A stretch of 64,000 nucleotides of DNA from Gentiana macrophylla. Taxonomy: Eukaryota; Streptophyta; Magnoliopsida; Gentianales; Gentianaceae. The DNA lies in contig JAOBSW010000080.1 of NCBI GenBank assembly GCA_026214975.1, positions 1-64,000 of the forward strand, given 5' to 3'. Positions within the stretch are counted from its first letter, which is position 1. Each line of letters begins with the position of its first letter. The position numbers and the translations under genes are program-made. The notes under the pieces were generated by a model that had not been told where the DNA came from, did not search any database, and was given only the letters and a program-made list of their open reading frames with translations. Positions 12,120 through 23,920 of the stretch are shown here, piece after piece.

Positions 12120-12720
12120 AAGGAAAAATGTTTTATAATATTTTAAATTGATTTTTTGAATCATTTATTGTAACCACTTTGAGAGCCGATTTCGGTATAA
12201 CTCTTATATAGATTATCAAGAGTTAGTGATGACTTTGGAAACTTCGTAAGACGTAGTTGAAAATAAGGTTTTGAATCATTCAATTCGGATGTCGGGTGAA
12301 TAAGAAACTAAGGCTTAAAGTGGGTAGTTGAAAAATGTGTGAAAATCAAGTTGAAAAGACAAACTTCTTAATCCCACATTGGGAAATGTGCTAACATTTC
12401 CTGAATATTTAAGTGGTGGAAGTTTTGTTGCTGGTATAATCTCTTAGAAAGGGAGAGAACTCGGAGTGGTTTTAGTGGGTTGAGTGTTTACTAAAAATGC
12501 CACAAGCGCGCGCCGCCGCCGCCCGAGTTCGAGTCAGAATAAACTAAATTGTTCTGACCACCTTTTGGTAGGTATAATGTTTCACATTCTGACCAAACTC
12601 CGGTCAGAATGTAGGCGCGTGTAAAAAAGGGCGTGTAAAAAAGGGCAAAATTAAAAAGTAATTGTTGTGCAATAAGACAAATAACTGTGTGAAAAGACAT
12701 TTTCTTTTTCAATTACTTTG
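12120..12720. repeat. LTR-like fragment with a GCC-rich tract
   Basis: The TCCCACATTGGG motif near 12375, a gtataatctct stretch near 12434 and a ccacaagcgcgcgccgccgcc tract near 12499 occur in the same order, inverted, at 39295-39470. This suggests two copies of one dispersed LTR or TRIM-like family. No coding function is seen. Confidence 0.4.
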
Positions 12721-12884
12721 CAAGCATATTTTTTTCAACCATATTCTTCTCACGGTGAGATAATGTTAATTCATGGTATTCGTTGAATATCTTAGTTTGT
12801 GGATTGCCGTGTTTTTCTATGAATAAATGAAGTTGGCATGATAGAAGTAAGGATCTTTTATTTATTTACATATAAGTTAAGAAT

Positions 12885-13070
12885 TAATGATGCAAGATAA
12901 CGGCCGTTTTGTCTTACACGAAATGAGTAATAACGATGATCTGTGATCATTGATCATAATAAGTCTATATTGATCATTATATAAATTTAACTTGATCAAT
13001 GATCACGGTCATTATTATCAGATCATTCGTTGCAAGACAACCCGCAGATTATCTTATGCAGAATATCATT
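12885..13070. repeat. Foldback element
   Basis: Arms of about 60 bp face each other: the left arm (about 12893-12957) contains tgtgatcattgatca and the right arm (about 12995-13060) contains the complement tgatcaatgatcac, with gataa and tgtct blocks also matched. It is an imperfect long hairpin typical of a foldback MITE. Confidence 0.65.
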
Positions 13071-13682
13071 AAGCGTTAAGTTTATGAATTTGGACTTGCA
13101 GAGAATGAGTTTTTTTTTTTTTTTAGAGACTATTGTGTACAAATTAGATCAATCGTAACTCTCAAATCATTGTTACTTCATAAATCTTTTTATAAATTCT
13201 ATACTCACATTTTAAAAATTATGATCGGTTAAAAATGCTTAATTGTGTTTTTTCCGGTAGATCGTGAACCACTATAAAATCATTGTTGGCGATGACTCGA
13301 TGAACGGTCACTACGAGGAGGGTTGAGTAAATCATACATGTAACAGGTTATATAAATGATTCAGTGTAATTACAATACACAAAACTCTATAAAAATTAAA
13401 TATATGTTCTATTTAAATTTAAAAGACAATTTAATGAGGGTAAATAAACATCAATTTCACGATATAATATATTGAAGTGACTCCAAGTGGTTTGAACTTA
13501 AAAACCCCCCAAAAGAATCTCAACATGCACCCTCCTGCTCTCTGTTTAATCACTAATAATAGCAGTTTTACAACATACCAAAAGGTCTGTGACAATGCAT
13601 TATTCATATACTTAAAATTATCATTTAATTAGAGACTTAATACTGATAATTTCTTAGCACAGTGCATTAGGTGGAATCCCGC
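13071..13682. other. Non-coding AT-rich region
   Basis: Nothing supported here. Confidence 0.4.
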
Positions 13683-15273
13683 TCAACGATCCTCACCGGA
13701 AATCCATCCCTTCATCTTCGAGGTCAAGCTCGATATGAATATGCCGGCACTACCATAAACCGCCGCAATATGCCGGCAACCACCCTCTTCATTTGCAAGA
13801 ACGCCATATCTTTCCCCAAACAAATCCTTGTCCCCGCCTGAAACACCGGATACGTATATGAATCTCTTGCTGAAAAATTCCACTTCCCGGTAACACCGTC
13901 TCTCTCCAACCACCTTTCCGGTCGAAAATCAGCCCAATCCGGTCCCCATACCTTCTCAACTCTCCCCATTGCATAGGGATGATATGTCACGGTATCTGTA
14001 CCTGTTAAGATGATAATTTCAATAGATAATGTGAAAGAAGATAGATAGAGTCTATTTAGTATAAATACAAGATGAGATAATTACACTTTTAGCCCTTCCT
14101 TATTTTTATTTATTTTTTCAAAACTAGTTTTTATCTTTCATTGATATGATAAACACTCCTATATATATGGGTTTTTGTTACGATAAACAATACTATGTTC
14201 ATTGTTAAAATAAACATCTTTATGTATATGTTTGTTACGATAAACACACATATGTATGTGTTTTTTATACGATAAACACCTCGTTAGTTGTGCCATAATT
14301 GTAACAAAAACAAATACATACAGATGTTTATCGTAACAAAACACATACATAAGGGTGTTTAGTGTAACAATGAAACATAAGGATCAAGGCCGGCCCAATG
14401 CATAGGCGGATTAGGCGGCGTCTGAAGGCCCAACCGTCTCAGGGGCCCGAAATTACATGTTTCGCAAAAAAAAATCCGTGTAGATCCAGCAGAGAATCGA
14501 CCGCCCGTGATCCGAGTTGCAGTTTCAAATGCAACAGCTAATTCGCTTTCGGGAAGGGATGGTGATAAATATGCTGGATCATGTCCGAATGCAATTTTAC
14601 AGATAGTATCAAATGCAAATCTTTGAAGAATATCTTGCAAATCAAGAACTGTTTTATTAGCAGCAGCTGATTCTAAAATAGGAATCAGACGCTTCGAGAG
14701 CTCTGTGTCCACCACGTTTTCGACGAAATTCTTCAATGATTTCGTATTGAACTCGAGAACAGAGAGCTGTCTCTGCACCTTCCAATTGTTCCCATCAGCA
14801 TTAAAGATCCCCTGACCGAGAAAATCAGAGAGTGTATTACGAAAGAAATCGCCTTTTTCGTATACATCAACCTTAGTTTTGAGAATGTGTTGAACATTAG
14901 AAACATTTGCAGTAAAAATCTGGCGGAGGCCAAGAGGGTAATGGAGGATGAAAGTTAAATTAGGAGAGTTTAAAAGAGCATCGGAAGTCCATTGAGACCG
15001 ACGTTCTTTGTTTGCAGTGATCGCGAAGAGGGAGCCAATAAGCGGATACGAAGGCGGAAACAGAGATGAGTTTGTAGTGAAAATTCTTTTCAAGTTGTTG
15101 ATTGGTAAGAAGAAGCAAAAAAGCAAAAAAGCAGAAATGAAACAAAGTAGAAGAAAAGGTGAAGAAGGTCTAACATTATTGCAATAGACTTTGAGGAATG
15201 AATCCTTGTGGACTGATAGTGCAAAATGCTTTTTCTTTGTGGTAGATGCAAAGGCATTACTTTTAGGAATCAC
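13683..15273 (-). pseudogene. CYP94-like cytochrome P450 pseudogene
   Basis: CYP94 enzymes are ER-bound monooxygenases that hydroxylate fatty acids or jasmonoyl-isoleucine. The N-terminal part (15273 to about 14494) has a membrane anchor at residues 39-57 and the stretch FLGQGIFNADGNNWKVQRQ, typical of the family. The C-terminal part (13990 to about 13683) has TYHPYAMGR, FRPERW and the haem loop FQAGTRICLG with its cysteine. The middle (about 120 residues covering the I helix to the K helix, with the oxygen-activation and ExxR motifs) is missing. In its place are about 500 bp of non-coding DNA including a foldback element at 14135-14383. The extreme C-terminus is frameshifted. CYP94B genes are usually intronless, so I read this as a deletion pseudogene, not an intron. 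Confidence 0.88.
14135..14383. repeat. Foldback insertion inside the P450 pseudogene
   Basis: The left arm (tttcattgatatgataaaca and on to gttacgataaac) is matched in reverse by gtttatcgtaacaaaacac and on to gtgtaacaatgaaac on the right. The gttacgataaac core recurs at 14176, 14231 and nearby, so the element also carries an internal repeat. Confidence 0.6.
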
Positions 15274-15326
15274 AACAAATTAATTATATTAAAGGCGTCG
15301 CAACAAATCTATCACTAGACATGTTA

Positions 15327-15741
15327 GGGCATTCGTAGCAGAAACCTTATATGGTGTCTTATTCTTAAAATGAAGATAAAAAAATAGAGTTTATCCCAAA
15401 ATAGCTTCCACAACAGAGTTCCTATCATTATTTATTTTTAAGGATATGAACAGTGCATCCATACTTGTGGGGATGCACTATTCACGCCCTAAACATATTT
15501 AATTATTAAAAATTATAGGGATAGGGATAGAGATGCTGCTGGAGTGAAATAATAAATATTTAATGTGTATAAATAGGGTTGTGAAGTAGAAAATGTATTA
15601 TTTAATATTATTTGAAATGTTATAGGGATAAGGATAGGGATGTTGTTGTGCAGGTTTTGAATTGAGATGTTGTAAAATAGGAATATGTATTATTTTATAT
15701 TATTTTAGGAATAAAATTTGAGGCCTCTGAAAAGAATGTCC
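15327..15741. mobile_element. Tourist-like (PIF/Harbinger) MITE
   Basis: The ends GGGCATTCGTAGCAGAAACCT and the complement of the right end, GGACATTCTTTTCAGAGGCCT (each 21 long, differing at several positions), form terminal inverted repeats. TTA flanks both sides (15324-15326 and 15742-15744), the PIF/Harbinger target duplication. It is 415 bp with no coding capacity. Confidence 0.7.
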
Positions 15742-15828
15742 TTATATCGTGATAAAACAGTAATCCATAGGGAAGACGTGTCACATTAGTTATTTTTCCT
15801 CACCATCTGATTTAGGCAACAACTACTA

Positions 15829-16146
15829 TGCAAAAAGCAAATTAAATTGTGGTTCAACGTTCCCGGTAACATAATCCTTTAGTTTAATATTCGACTTTTT
15901 AAAGATTGAATTTAAGTTCGACTTTCAGTGAGTTGAAACTCTGGGTTTATGTTGGAGTGAATATAGTTAAAAATTATGATGATAGATATAAAAATGACGA
16001 TTTTGTAATTAAAAGTATGATGTCAACAAAAATTCTAAATATCCCAATAAAAAGTGTGGTGTCACCCTAAATTTCATTTGCATGGTGTGGTGACACATAA
16101 TTTGGAGGGCTTAGGTAAATTTCCTAGGACGCCTTTAACTACTCTC

Positions 16147-16191
<45 letters not shown>

Positions 16192-16288
16192 CGTAACATT
16201 TCAACGACACTTGATTTTTATAGATGAATTTCAAATAATTTTTTTTGAGTGGAATGAATTTCAATTTTAAAATCGATTTTTGGTGGTC
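15829..16288. repeat. Dispersed repeat, copy A
   Basis: This matches 38180-38548 in the same direction. Shared landmarks in order are ttaatattc-act, gttgaa-ctctg, tatgttggag-gaatatag, aaaaagtgtggtg, ggtgacac and aacatttcaacgacactt. Copy A contains an (AT)n tract at 16149-16189 where copy B has only a few units. Confidence 0.75.
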
Positions 16289-17088
16289 AATCGTCAAAGT
16301 CTGCCATGTGAATGTTTGATTTTAGCTGAAAATCAATTTGCGCACAATCAAATATTTTTATGTGATGTCAAAAGTAAAGCAATGGACTTTTAAAATTTCT
16401 TGTTGGTGTAGTTGTTGTTGTGTGGGTAGGACCGTGGATATTCAAAGAGTATTGCTATTTTCATAACAAATTGTTACAATAAAGTAACATAATACATTTT
16501 CACGTCATTGGGGTAAAGCGTATGGCTTGATATAATATTACTATCATCAATGATTTAAAAATGTGTTATGTTTGATAAAAAAAAATGTTTTATGTTATTT
16601 GTTATGAAAAATATATTATAGAAGTGGCGTTTCTGACTCGACAAGGAAAACATGGGAAATGTATACATAAAGTAAAGTGTTAATACCATAACGATTCACA
16701 CAAGACACTTGTACACCATTGAATAAAATATCGGCCTCATTGATCTATTTGAAGACTTTGAACTAATAGTGTAAAAATGTATTACGTCAATCATCGTGAC
16801 ACGTGACAGCAGCGCGCAATAGCCATATATAAGTGTGTAATCAATCATCCAATATAACTAACTTCTACATGTATATAAACATAATATAAACTTATCATTC
16901 GAAATGAAGTGGATAATTGTAATAAATTATTGTGGTGATCATATCATTTCCGTATATATAATGATGATGAAAGTAATCGTATGATTTTCAAACGGTTAAG
17001 TAAACTTGATTATTATTGGATTATGGCTAAATACAAAGAATCCGTACAGGAACTGGAGTTGAGCGAAATCGAGGATCATTTGGCTGTC
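16289..17088. other. Non-coding AT-rich region
   Basis: No gene seen. The 69-codon frame starting at 16981 has no recognisable domain. Confidence 0.4.
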
Positions 17089-17089
17089 G

Positions 17090-17345
17090 TTAACGAGCCA
17101 AGTAGCTTGGGCTCTTGTAGGGGAGGAAGCCGACTACAAACATGCAAGACATCGAGGACTGGGGCTGTAAGCGAGCCGAGCTATTTGTGAGTAGCTCGAG
17201 ATCGGCTCCAGCCTTAACACGACTCAACTCAAGCCTTAACACGACTCGACTCGGTTTAAATCAATTTGAATTCAAAATGTTCTCGACTCGAAGATTAAAC
17301 GTTTAATACTCGATTCAACTACTCGCGAACAAGCTCGAATACATA
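17090..17345. repeat. Probable MITE fragment, GAGCCGAGC type
   Basis: The gctgtaagcgagccgagc stretch and the tandem ccttaacacgactc pair resemble a class of short plant repeats rich in gagccgagc and its complement. I could not define ends or a target duplication. Confidence 0.35.
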
Positions 17346-18529
17346 TTTATATAAGCATATATGAATATTTATATACATATACATACATATATATTATTAT
17401 AAATATGTTTATGCATATTTTTATCTACAATGAATGTATTTATGATATCAAATTCTATTGTTTTTAAAATAAAATAAAAAAAATCGTTCCACTTGGACAT
17501 AAAAAAGAAAAAGAAAAACCCCTCCAAATCTAGTGGTTTCATTCTCCACGCACGCCTAGAAGCCTAACCATATCTAAATAGAGTTGGCACACCCGTTGCC
17601 TAACCTTTTAAACCTATGACTGTCTAATTAAAAATCATTAACTATGTTAATCAATATATCATCCCAACTCTGAGACTCTTCCTTCAAACCATTGGTTGGA
17701 CAGAACCGAAGTTTTTATTTTCGTTACATCAAAGATACTATATAACTCAAAACAATTCGGTTCGTTAATTTGTTTTGATTCAGCTCACCCGATCATACAT
17801 ATATAGTCGACTAGCCCATCCAAAAATCAATTTCTTGTTCCGTCACTGCTTCAAACATACTGCTGATTAGCGCGGCTACCTGTGAATATTAATTTAATTT
17901 ATTATATCTAACAAACTATTTGACCAAAACATAATACGTGAAACTACTGCATGTACAAGATAACTACTACAAATTTAAATGATAATATGATTTACCGGGT
18001 GGTCCGGGTTACATTCAAAAGTGTATATAATCCATGTACTAATATCATCTAACATCACATTCTTTTACCTATATAAAAAAAATTAGAAATAGTCACGACC
18101 ACAACATAATCTTAAGCGTAGTCGTTTGGGTGTTGTAGTTTGCATATTGTTTGTCCTCCTTAATTTTTTTATATGTCTCTTTTAAAATTTTATTGTCTCA
18201 TCTTACTTGAGATAATACGTTCGCCACTGAATGCAGAGATTCAGGGAGTACATATGCAATTTGGTCCGTTCACTTGCAAAGACGGAGCTAGTACTCGGGT
18301 TGATGGGTGCTATAAGCCCCACACGGCCCAAGCCCAATGAACCTTTATTTATCCTACTACTATTAATAAGAAAGCAATGAAAAGGGTGACGTGTTCGGTT
18401 TTTAGGTGAAATTGCTCGAATAAATGCTTCTGCAGGAGAGATTGTATGTATAATTGAGAATTGTCAGCCCAATAGGCCCATTAACATATTTCAGCAATGC
18501 TGACGCGGATTTCAAATGAAAGTTAATTG
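17346..18529. other. Non-coding AT-rich region
   Basis: Nothing supported beyond short AT-rich simple sequence. Confidence 0.4.
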
Positions 18530-18639
18530 ATTTAATTGCTAGCAGTACCCCTCATTTCTCCCACTTCCTTTATTCTCCTTCACAAAATTCAGGTCACTTG
18601 TGAGCCACAATATCAGATCGTACATATTTCTTTTCGCTA

Positions 18640-20419
18640 TTACAGATATATTGCGAGGATTGGCCATGGAGCTTCAACAATGATGAACTGCTTTCTGGTT
18701 TTTGGCTCTCCTTTCTCACAAAATACGTTGAGGCCTATGGATTTGGTTGGTGAGTCCCTTATTCATTAAACGACATTTCTTTTTGTGTGTTGATTAGGTG
18801 GTATATATGGCTATTGTTGGATCATTCCCTTTCAACTCTTTTCTCTTGTGGGTGCTTTCTTGTGTGGGAACAATTGTTCTTGCTGTTTGTCTCCGTAGAT
18901 ATTATGGATTTCCGGATCTTTATATGTTTGTGTGTCGAAAGTAACTGATTTACTTTATAACTATTTTACTCAATGACTTTTGGTAGATGATACTTGTTTT
19001 AGTTTACTGGAGAATGAGAAACAAGTATTATATTATTTAGATAAATGATTGAATTTACTTTTCTTGGAAATCCGATAAGAGTTGGCTTAAGATGATTTGG
19101 AAAAGAAGTTTTTTTTTTAAGGGTATGAAAAAGAAGTTGAAGCTGCATGTATGTATGATCATTTAACTCATTACAGATGTATATAAATGCAGATTTGAAG
19201 CCTTATGAGTATGAAATTTGACACATACACTGTTGTTGTAGACACAAATATATTGCTAAAAAGACGTATGCAAATGCGAAAATTTGAGATGAAAACTGGC
19301 AATTTCTCAAGGATCTTAGGTTTTTTTTTTTTTTTTTTTTTTTAAATACCGTTTTTCGGCTTACAGTGAATCAGTATAGTTTAAGGATAATTTTATGTGT
19401 TTGAAGTGATTAGTGATTCCTGTCATTTGAATGTATGTTCGGCTATTTAATTTCTTCAACCTTATTTGTTGAAGCATATCATTTCTTGGTAATACTCGTC
19501 TATTTTGTTTATTTTTCTAATTCGTTATTGGTACTCGAGAAAAGCTGGGGATTCGATTTATTTATTGTTGTTTCTTTCCTAACAGGTCCCTCAACCCAGC
19601 GAATTACATCGAGGGTAAAATCTCTTTTAGAATTAGATTATAAGGTTTCTTTGTTTATGATATCTACTATGCTAATCTATGCAGATTTTACAGACTCCAA
19701 TTCATACTTGATTGCCGGAAAAAGTGGCTGTGTTAGCTTTTAGGGGTTTCTTGGCAACTAGGCTTCTATTTTCGAGATGCATATCATCAGCGTTGGAACA
19801 GGGTTGCTGGATTTGACAGAAGAAGTGCCAAATTCATTGCTAGGCTATGTACTACTTCTCTTTCATGGAGAAATGATGTTTCATTTTCTTTCTTCTATTT
19901 TGATATTTTTTTCCTGCATGACTATATATTTTTTGGTTGTTGATGCAGGATAGTGGATATGTATTTCTCATTCGAGTCTTCCTTTGACTGAAATTTGTGG
20001 ATCATTCTTCGAGTGATAAATATAAAAAGTAAGGTCAAAACCATCTACATAAATTTCGATTTTATTTCTTTATTAAAGAACTTCACTGCTTAGCTATTAG
20101 GTTTGGCGAAGGAAAAGTGATTGGAAATTTAGAGGGAGATGGTTGAATGGAGAAGAACCACTTTGTAGGATGAGCTTTGAAACATTGTTTCATACCTTTT
20201 GAGTACTTTGACAAGTTTTGAAATGTGACTGAAGAGTTTGTATTCCTTCTCATAGACACATATATTTTTTTTTACTTGTGGCTGTTTATTTTTGTTGTTT
20301 CTGGACAAGTTGTAATAGAGCTTGATATTTTGATTTTAGTTGTTATGGAGACAAACTTGCCATCGTTTACTCCTTTGCTCAGAGAAAAGAGCGTGCTCCT
20401 GACCTTCTTGTGATGCTGA
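18640..20419 (+). pseudogene. Possible spliced gene or gene remnant, unrecognised
   Basis: Three coding-like blocks can be bounded by GT-AG signals. One, about 18640-18749, reads WPWSFNNDELLSGFWLSF and continues to YVEAYGF. A second, about 19743-19846, after a ttttag acceptor, reads VSWQLGFYFRDAYHQRWNR. A third, about 20332-20419, reads GDKLAIVYSFAQRKERAPDL and ends at a donor. Phases of the first two are compatible. I do not recognise the protein, and the blocks are short. The surrounding 19-22 kb is intron-like. It could be a decayed host gene, a live gene with small exons, or chance. Confidence 0.25.
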
Positions 20420-22250
20420 AGGTTTATTTTTGCCTTTTTTTTAGATCTTTACTAGAGTTATTTTTTTCTAGATTGGTACTAGAGCTTTTGTGTGCCCGTT
20501 TAATCATTTTTGAGCCTTTTTTTGTCATTGTGTTTTTACGTGGATTTGAGTGAATGAACAATGTAGATTGAAAAAGGTTGTACAGAAAATAGATGTATAT
20601 AGGAATTTTATGGATGTCTTCAATTTTGTTTTAAAGGTGCTTTTTGGGCTCTTAAGATGTTTTTGCAACTTATTTGTTTTTTTGTTGTTTTTTTAAAGAC
20701 AACAGACTAATTTATGACCAAGTTGCTTAATTATTTGCATGGTGTAAAGAGTTCTCCACGGTGTTTTTATTATAAAGGTTTGAAGAGCAAGTATCCTTTG
20801 TTTTTACATAAAGAGAAGCCCTCCTGCCCCTCCATAATCAATCAACTTCTTCTCCGCCATATTTTGGTTCGTCCACCGCCCAAAAATCAGGTACGCTTAC
20901 TTGAATTTTTGTTCATTTATTTATTATTTTGTTGCTGTGTAACATCAATCTTCTGCTTGACTTCGGTATTGGTTTTTTTTTTTTCCGGATCTAAAATCGG
21001 AAATGCTAATTGAGTCTTTGTAAGCTGGTTTCAAATTGTTTGCGGACTCATTTGGCTATTATTGGAGTGAGGAACCTTAACATTTTGGTACTGCCTTTCA
21101 AAAGTGGCGCCTATTTCAGAGAGTTTGTTTCCTCAATTTTTACGTAGCTGGTGTTTGGTTCTTAGGCATAGCCTTGAGGTAGATTTCTCTCCCATGTGCT
21201 GATTTTATCCATTTATTGACAATATGGATGCTATTGAATGTTGAACCAACTAAAGTTCATGAATTAGAATGACTGGATTATGTTTCTATCTCAGGCAAAT
21301 ACATGTGTTAATAGCTGTAATAGAGGGATTACATGTATTAATGACTAATAGCCTTATTTTATGTTATTCTCTTTTTGCATACAGGAAATTTTATTGTTGG
21401 TCTTTGCTTTTAAATGGGAAGCATCCCACTCGCTTGTTTCGTCATGGTTGTAATGTTCATTGTTTGGAATCCAACTCTCTCAGCAGGTATATATTCTTTG
21501 CCATGTTTCTTTCGTATATGTCGTATGATGATCTTTTTGTAAAATGATTTGGTAAACAATGGAATTTGAATATGGATAGGTAAGTAAGCATTCATTTCTC
21601 TTTCTTAGATTTGTATAGTTATATACACGAAAGATGCCATGATTTCTATGAGTCCATTTTTTTTTCTTTCTCTTTTCGTCTAATTTATGTTTTGGGAAAT
21701 ATATTTTGCCTTTGAGAGACGTTTCTCTAGATTTTATTTCATTGTGTTTCTATATTTGTTGTATCTAATCTGATAACAAAACTTGCAATGTTAAAAGTCG
21801 TAGTTGAATGTGACTTAATTATATTTTGACTCACTCGCTTCACTTCAGGAAAAATATCTTTAGAAATGGAAGAATGATGGGGCACTGAACAAGACCAAAC
21901 AACATATTTAAAGAGAATCTTGTTTGCAGATGGTACAGAGAGCTGACAGATTTGTGCTGCAGGCGCAAGCTCATTAGAAGTTGTTGTTGAGACTGAAAGG
22001 GACAGTTCTTTGGTTGTTATCATGGAGGTCAAGAGTCCGGTGAAGAAGAACATGAATAAAGAGAAGACAGACTATCTGACCATCACTAACCATCCATGAT
22101 TGGATGATTCTTCTATGAACATGTTTTGATGCCACCCTAAAAAGTTTATGAAGCCTTTTGTTTTGTTTGTGGGGAAACTATTGAAGTATATTGTGTCATT
22201 AATCTACACATCTTTGTTAGATTAATGAACAATAATATATGTAGTCTATT
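20420..22250. other. T-rich intron-like or intergenic DNA
   Basis: A possible exon or leader ends at 20890 with aaaaatcag followed by gtacgc. No domain is recognisable on either strand. Confidence 0.3.
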
Positions 22251-22636
22251 TAACCCTCATTTATTCCAAGCCGCCAATGCTAAGATAGCATGCTTATATA
22301 ATGCTTTTGATTGTCCATCCACTGTGAAAATTGCTTTTGATGTAAGATAAGGAATACATGTTTCATCCATTTGTTTATGTATCAGCTACAGAAGATAGTA
22401 TCTTCTTAGATATAAATATGTATGTAGGTTTGTAATTTGTCTAAGTTTCAAAGAGGCCATTTCTTTTGTATGAAGTGTAATGATGTAAAATATTGATCTA
22501 TATATATGGCTTTTGTGATCAATTTAATAGTCTATTGTCGCAGCATAATTCTTTTGTGGTTACAAATGTTGCTTCTCTTATTTAACTAAAAACCAGAAAC
22601 GCGCTAAATGTGGAAGCATGAATATCAGTTTTCCTA

Positions 22637-22637
<1 letters not shown>

Positions 22638-22674
<37 letters not shown>
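22638..22674. repeat. (TA)n microsatellite
   Basis: A pure TA run of about 18 units directly upstream of a MITE. Confidence 0.95.
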
Positions 22675-22676
<2 letters not shown>

Positions 22677-22695
22677 TATCCTATCTTAACTACTA

Positions 22696-22954
22696 CTACC
22701 TTCGTCCCATAAAAAATGTCTACTTTTTGTGGTGCACAAGAAAGAAATTATTAATTTGTTGTATTTTAAGTAGTGTACTTCTATCAAATAATAAATGATC
22801 TTCTGGATTATGAAATGAATATGTAAATATTAAATATTATGATAGGAATATGTTTAGAAAAAATGCATTAAATGATGTATTGGTTTTCTAAATAAACTTT
22901 TTTATGAGATAATTCATATTAAAATTGGATATTTTTTTTATAGGACAGAGTTAG
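22696..22954. mobile_element. Stowaway-like (Tc1/mariner) MITE
   Basis: The left end CTACCTTCGTCCCATAAAAA and the complement of the right end CTAACTCTGTCCTATAAAAA form terminal inverted repeats. TA flanks both sides (22694-22695 and 22955-22956). It is 259 bp and non-coding. Confidence 0.75.
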
Positions 22955-23191
22955 TAATAAATTAAAAAAAAATAAGTGAAGAGTGTAGGCAAGTGTCAGC
23001 TGTGGAAATAATAAAGAGTGGTAAGCAAGTGTCAGCTTATGGAATTTTATTTATTTATTATCTGAATAACTTATGGAATTTTATTTTATTTTTTTTTTTT
23101 GTTGGAAAAATCGAATTTTGTTAAAGGTCGTATGTTTTGCTCCTGCTAAAGCTTATCCCTCCTAAAAGAAAAAAGAAAAGAAAAACCTTTG

Positions 23192-23203
23192 AAAAAAAAA
23201 AAA
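23192..23203 (-). terminator. Pol III terminator of tRNA-Ala
   Basis: Twelve T residues on the minus strand, beginning 4 bases beyond the mature 3' end. Confidence 0.85.
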
Positions 23204-23207
23204 CACA

Positions 23208-23280
23208 TGGAGATGCAGGGTATCGATCCCCGTACCTCTCGCATGCTAAGCGAGCGCTCTACCATCTGAGCTACATCCCC
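23208..23280 (-). tRNA. tRNA-Ala (AGC)
   Basis: The minus strand folds into a full cloverleaf of 73 bases. The acceptor stem pairs GGGGATG with CATCTCC (one G-T wobble) and leaves a discriminator A. Box A (TAGCTCAGATGG) and box B (GATCGATAC) are present. The anticodon loop CTTAGCATG presents AGC for alanine. The G3-T70 wobble is the known alanyl-tRNA synthetase identity element. A 12-base T run on the minus strand (23192-23203) directly follows as a Pol III terminator. A 23-base fragment of a second copy survives at 54696-54718. Confidence 0.96.
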
Positions 23281-23339
23281 GTTTTCTATAATTTACTTAC
23301 TTTGTTATATATGTATTTATGATTGATAGTTTTAGCTCA

Positions 23340-23920
23340 TGCGGCTACAAGAGTCAAATGGTTGGTCTCTCCCCACAAATAACTTGGCATACATTTGGTT
23401 TGCAGACTTGTCCTGCGGTGTGATTACACCAATGCTACTTTTTTGACTTATAATTATTTAGCTTTTCATGCTCATACAAAGCATATTGAAATGAATGTTC
23501 AATTTGTCTGAAATCAAGTCCTCAATAATAAACTCACTTTCGTCGTTTTATGTCTGTCAAGTTTCGTTTTGCGTTTTAAAGCGCATTTTAAGGTGATGAT
23601 AAACTAGCCAGATTTTGACACTATCTCGATTTAAATTACTCATTTGTTTACACTACAACCATGAAGAAAGGTTGGGCGGTAATTTCATCAAGATAGTGTC
23701 AAAATTGGGCAGTTATTATCATCACCTTAAAAAGCGTCTTGAAAATCGCAAAATCAAACCTGACACATAAATGAGACAGATGAGTAGATGTTTATTGTTT
23801 AGTATATATGTTCCATCAAGTGCTCAGCTTTCTGATTCTCTTACCAAACTCTTGTTTAGTCAGCAATCCAATTAATGCAAAAGCAAAATGAACGTGGCTA
23901 TCACCCCATCCAATTCTGCT
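23340..23920 (+). pseudogene. Copia RNase H remnant, copy 1
   Basis: The frame around 23415-23520 reads CDYTNATFLTYNYLAFHAHT-like sequence followed by KHIE, matching the end of a copia RNase H domain (CDN-x-GA...FHARTKHIE). It contains stops and is split by the MITE at 23533-23784. The part after the MITE corresponds to the VPSxxQLxDxxTK region. Confidence 0.7.
23533..23784. mobile_element. Stowaway-type MITE with long inverted arms
   Basis: The arms match over about 90 bp. The left starts CTCACTTTCGTCGTTTTATG and the complement of the right starts CTCATCTGTCTCATTTATG, both close to the CTCCCTCCGTCCC Stowaway terminus. Shared inner blocks are ttaaggtgatgataa and ttttgacactatct. The duplicate at 55040 has no such sequence and reads aaactagatg, an empty TA site. 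Confidence 0.85.

Noticed and set aside
14390..14440. ggccggccc sequence as a second SINE like that at 24131-24355
   Set aside because: Only the ggccggccc word is shared. No box A, box B or target duplication is present.
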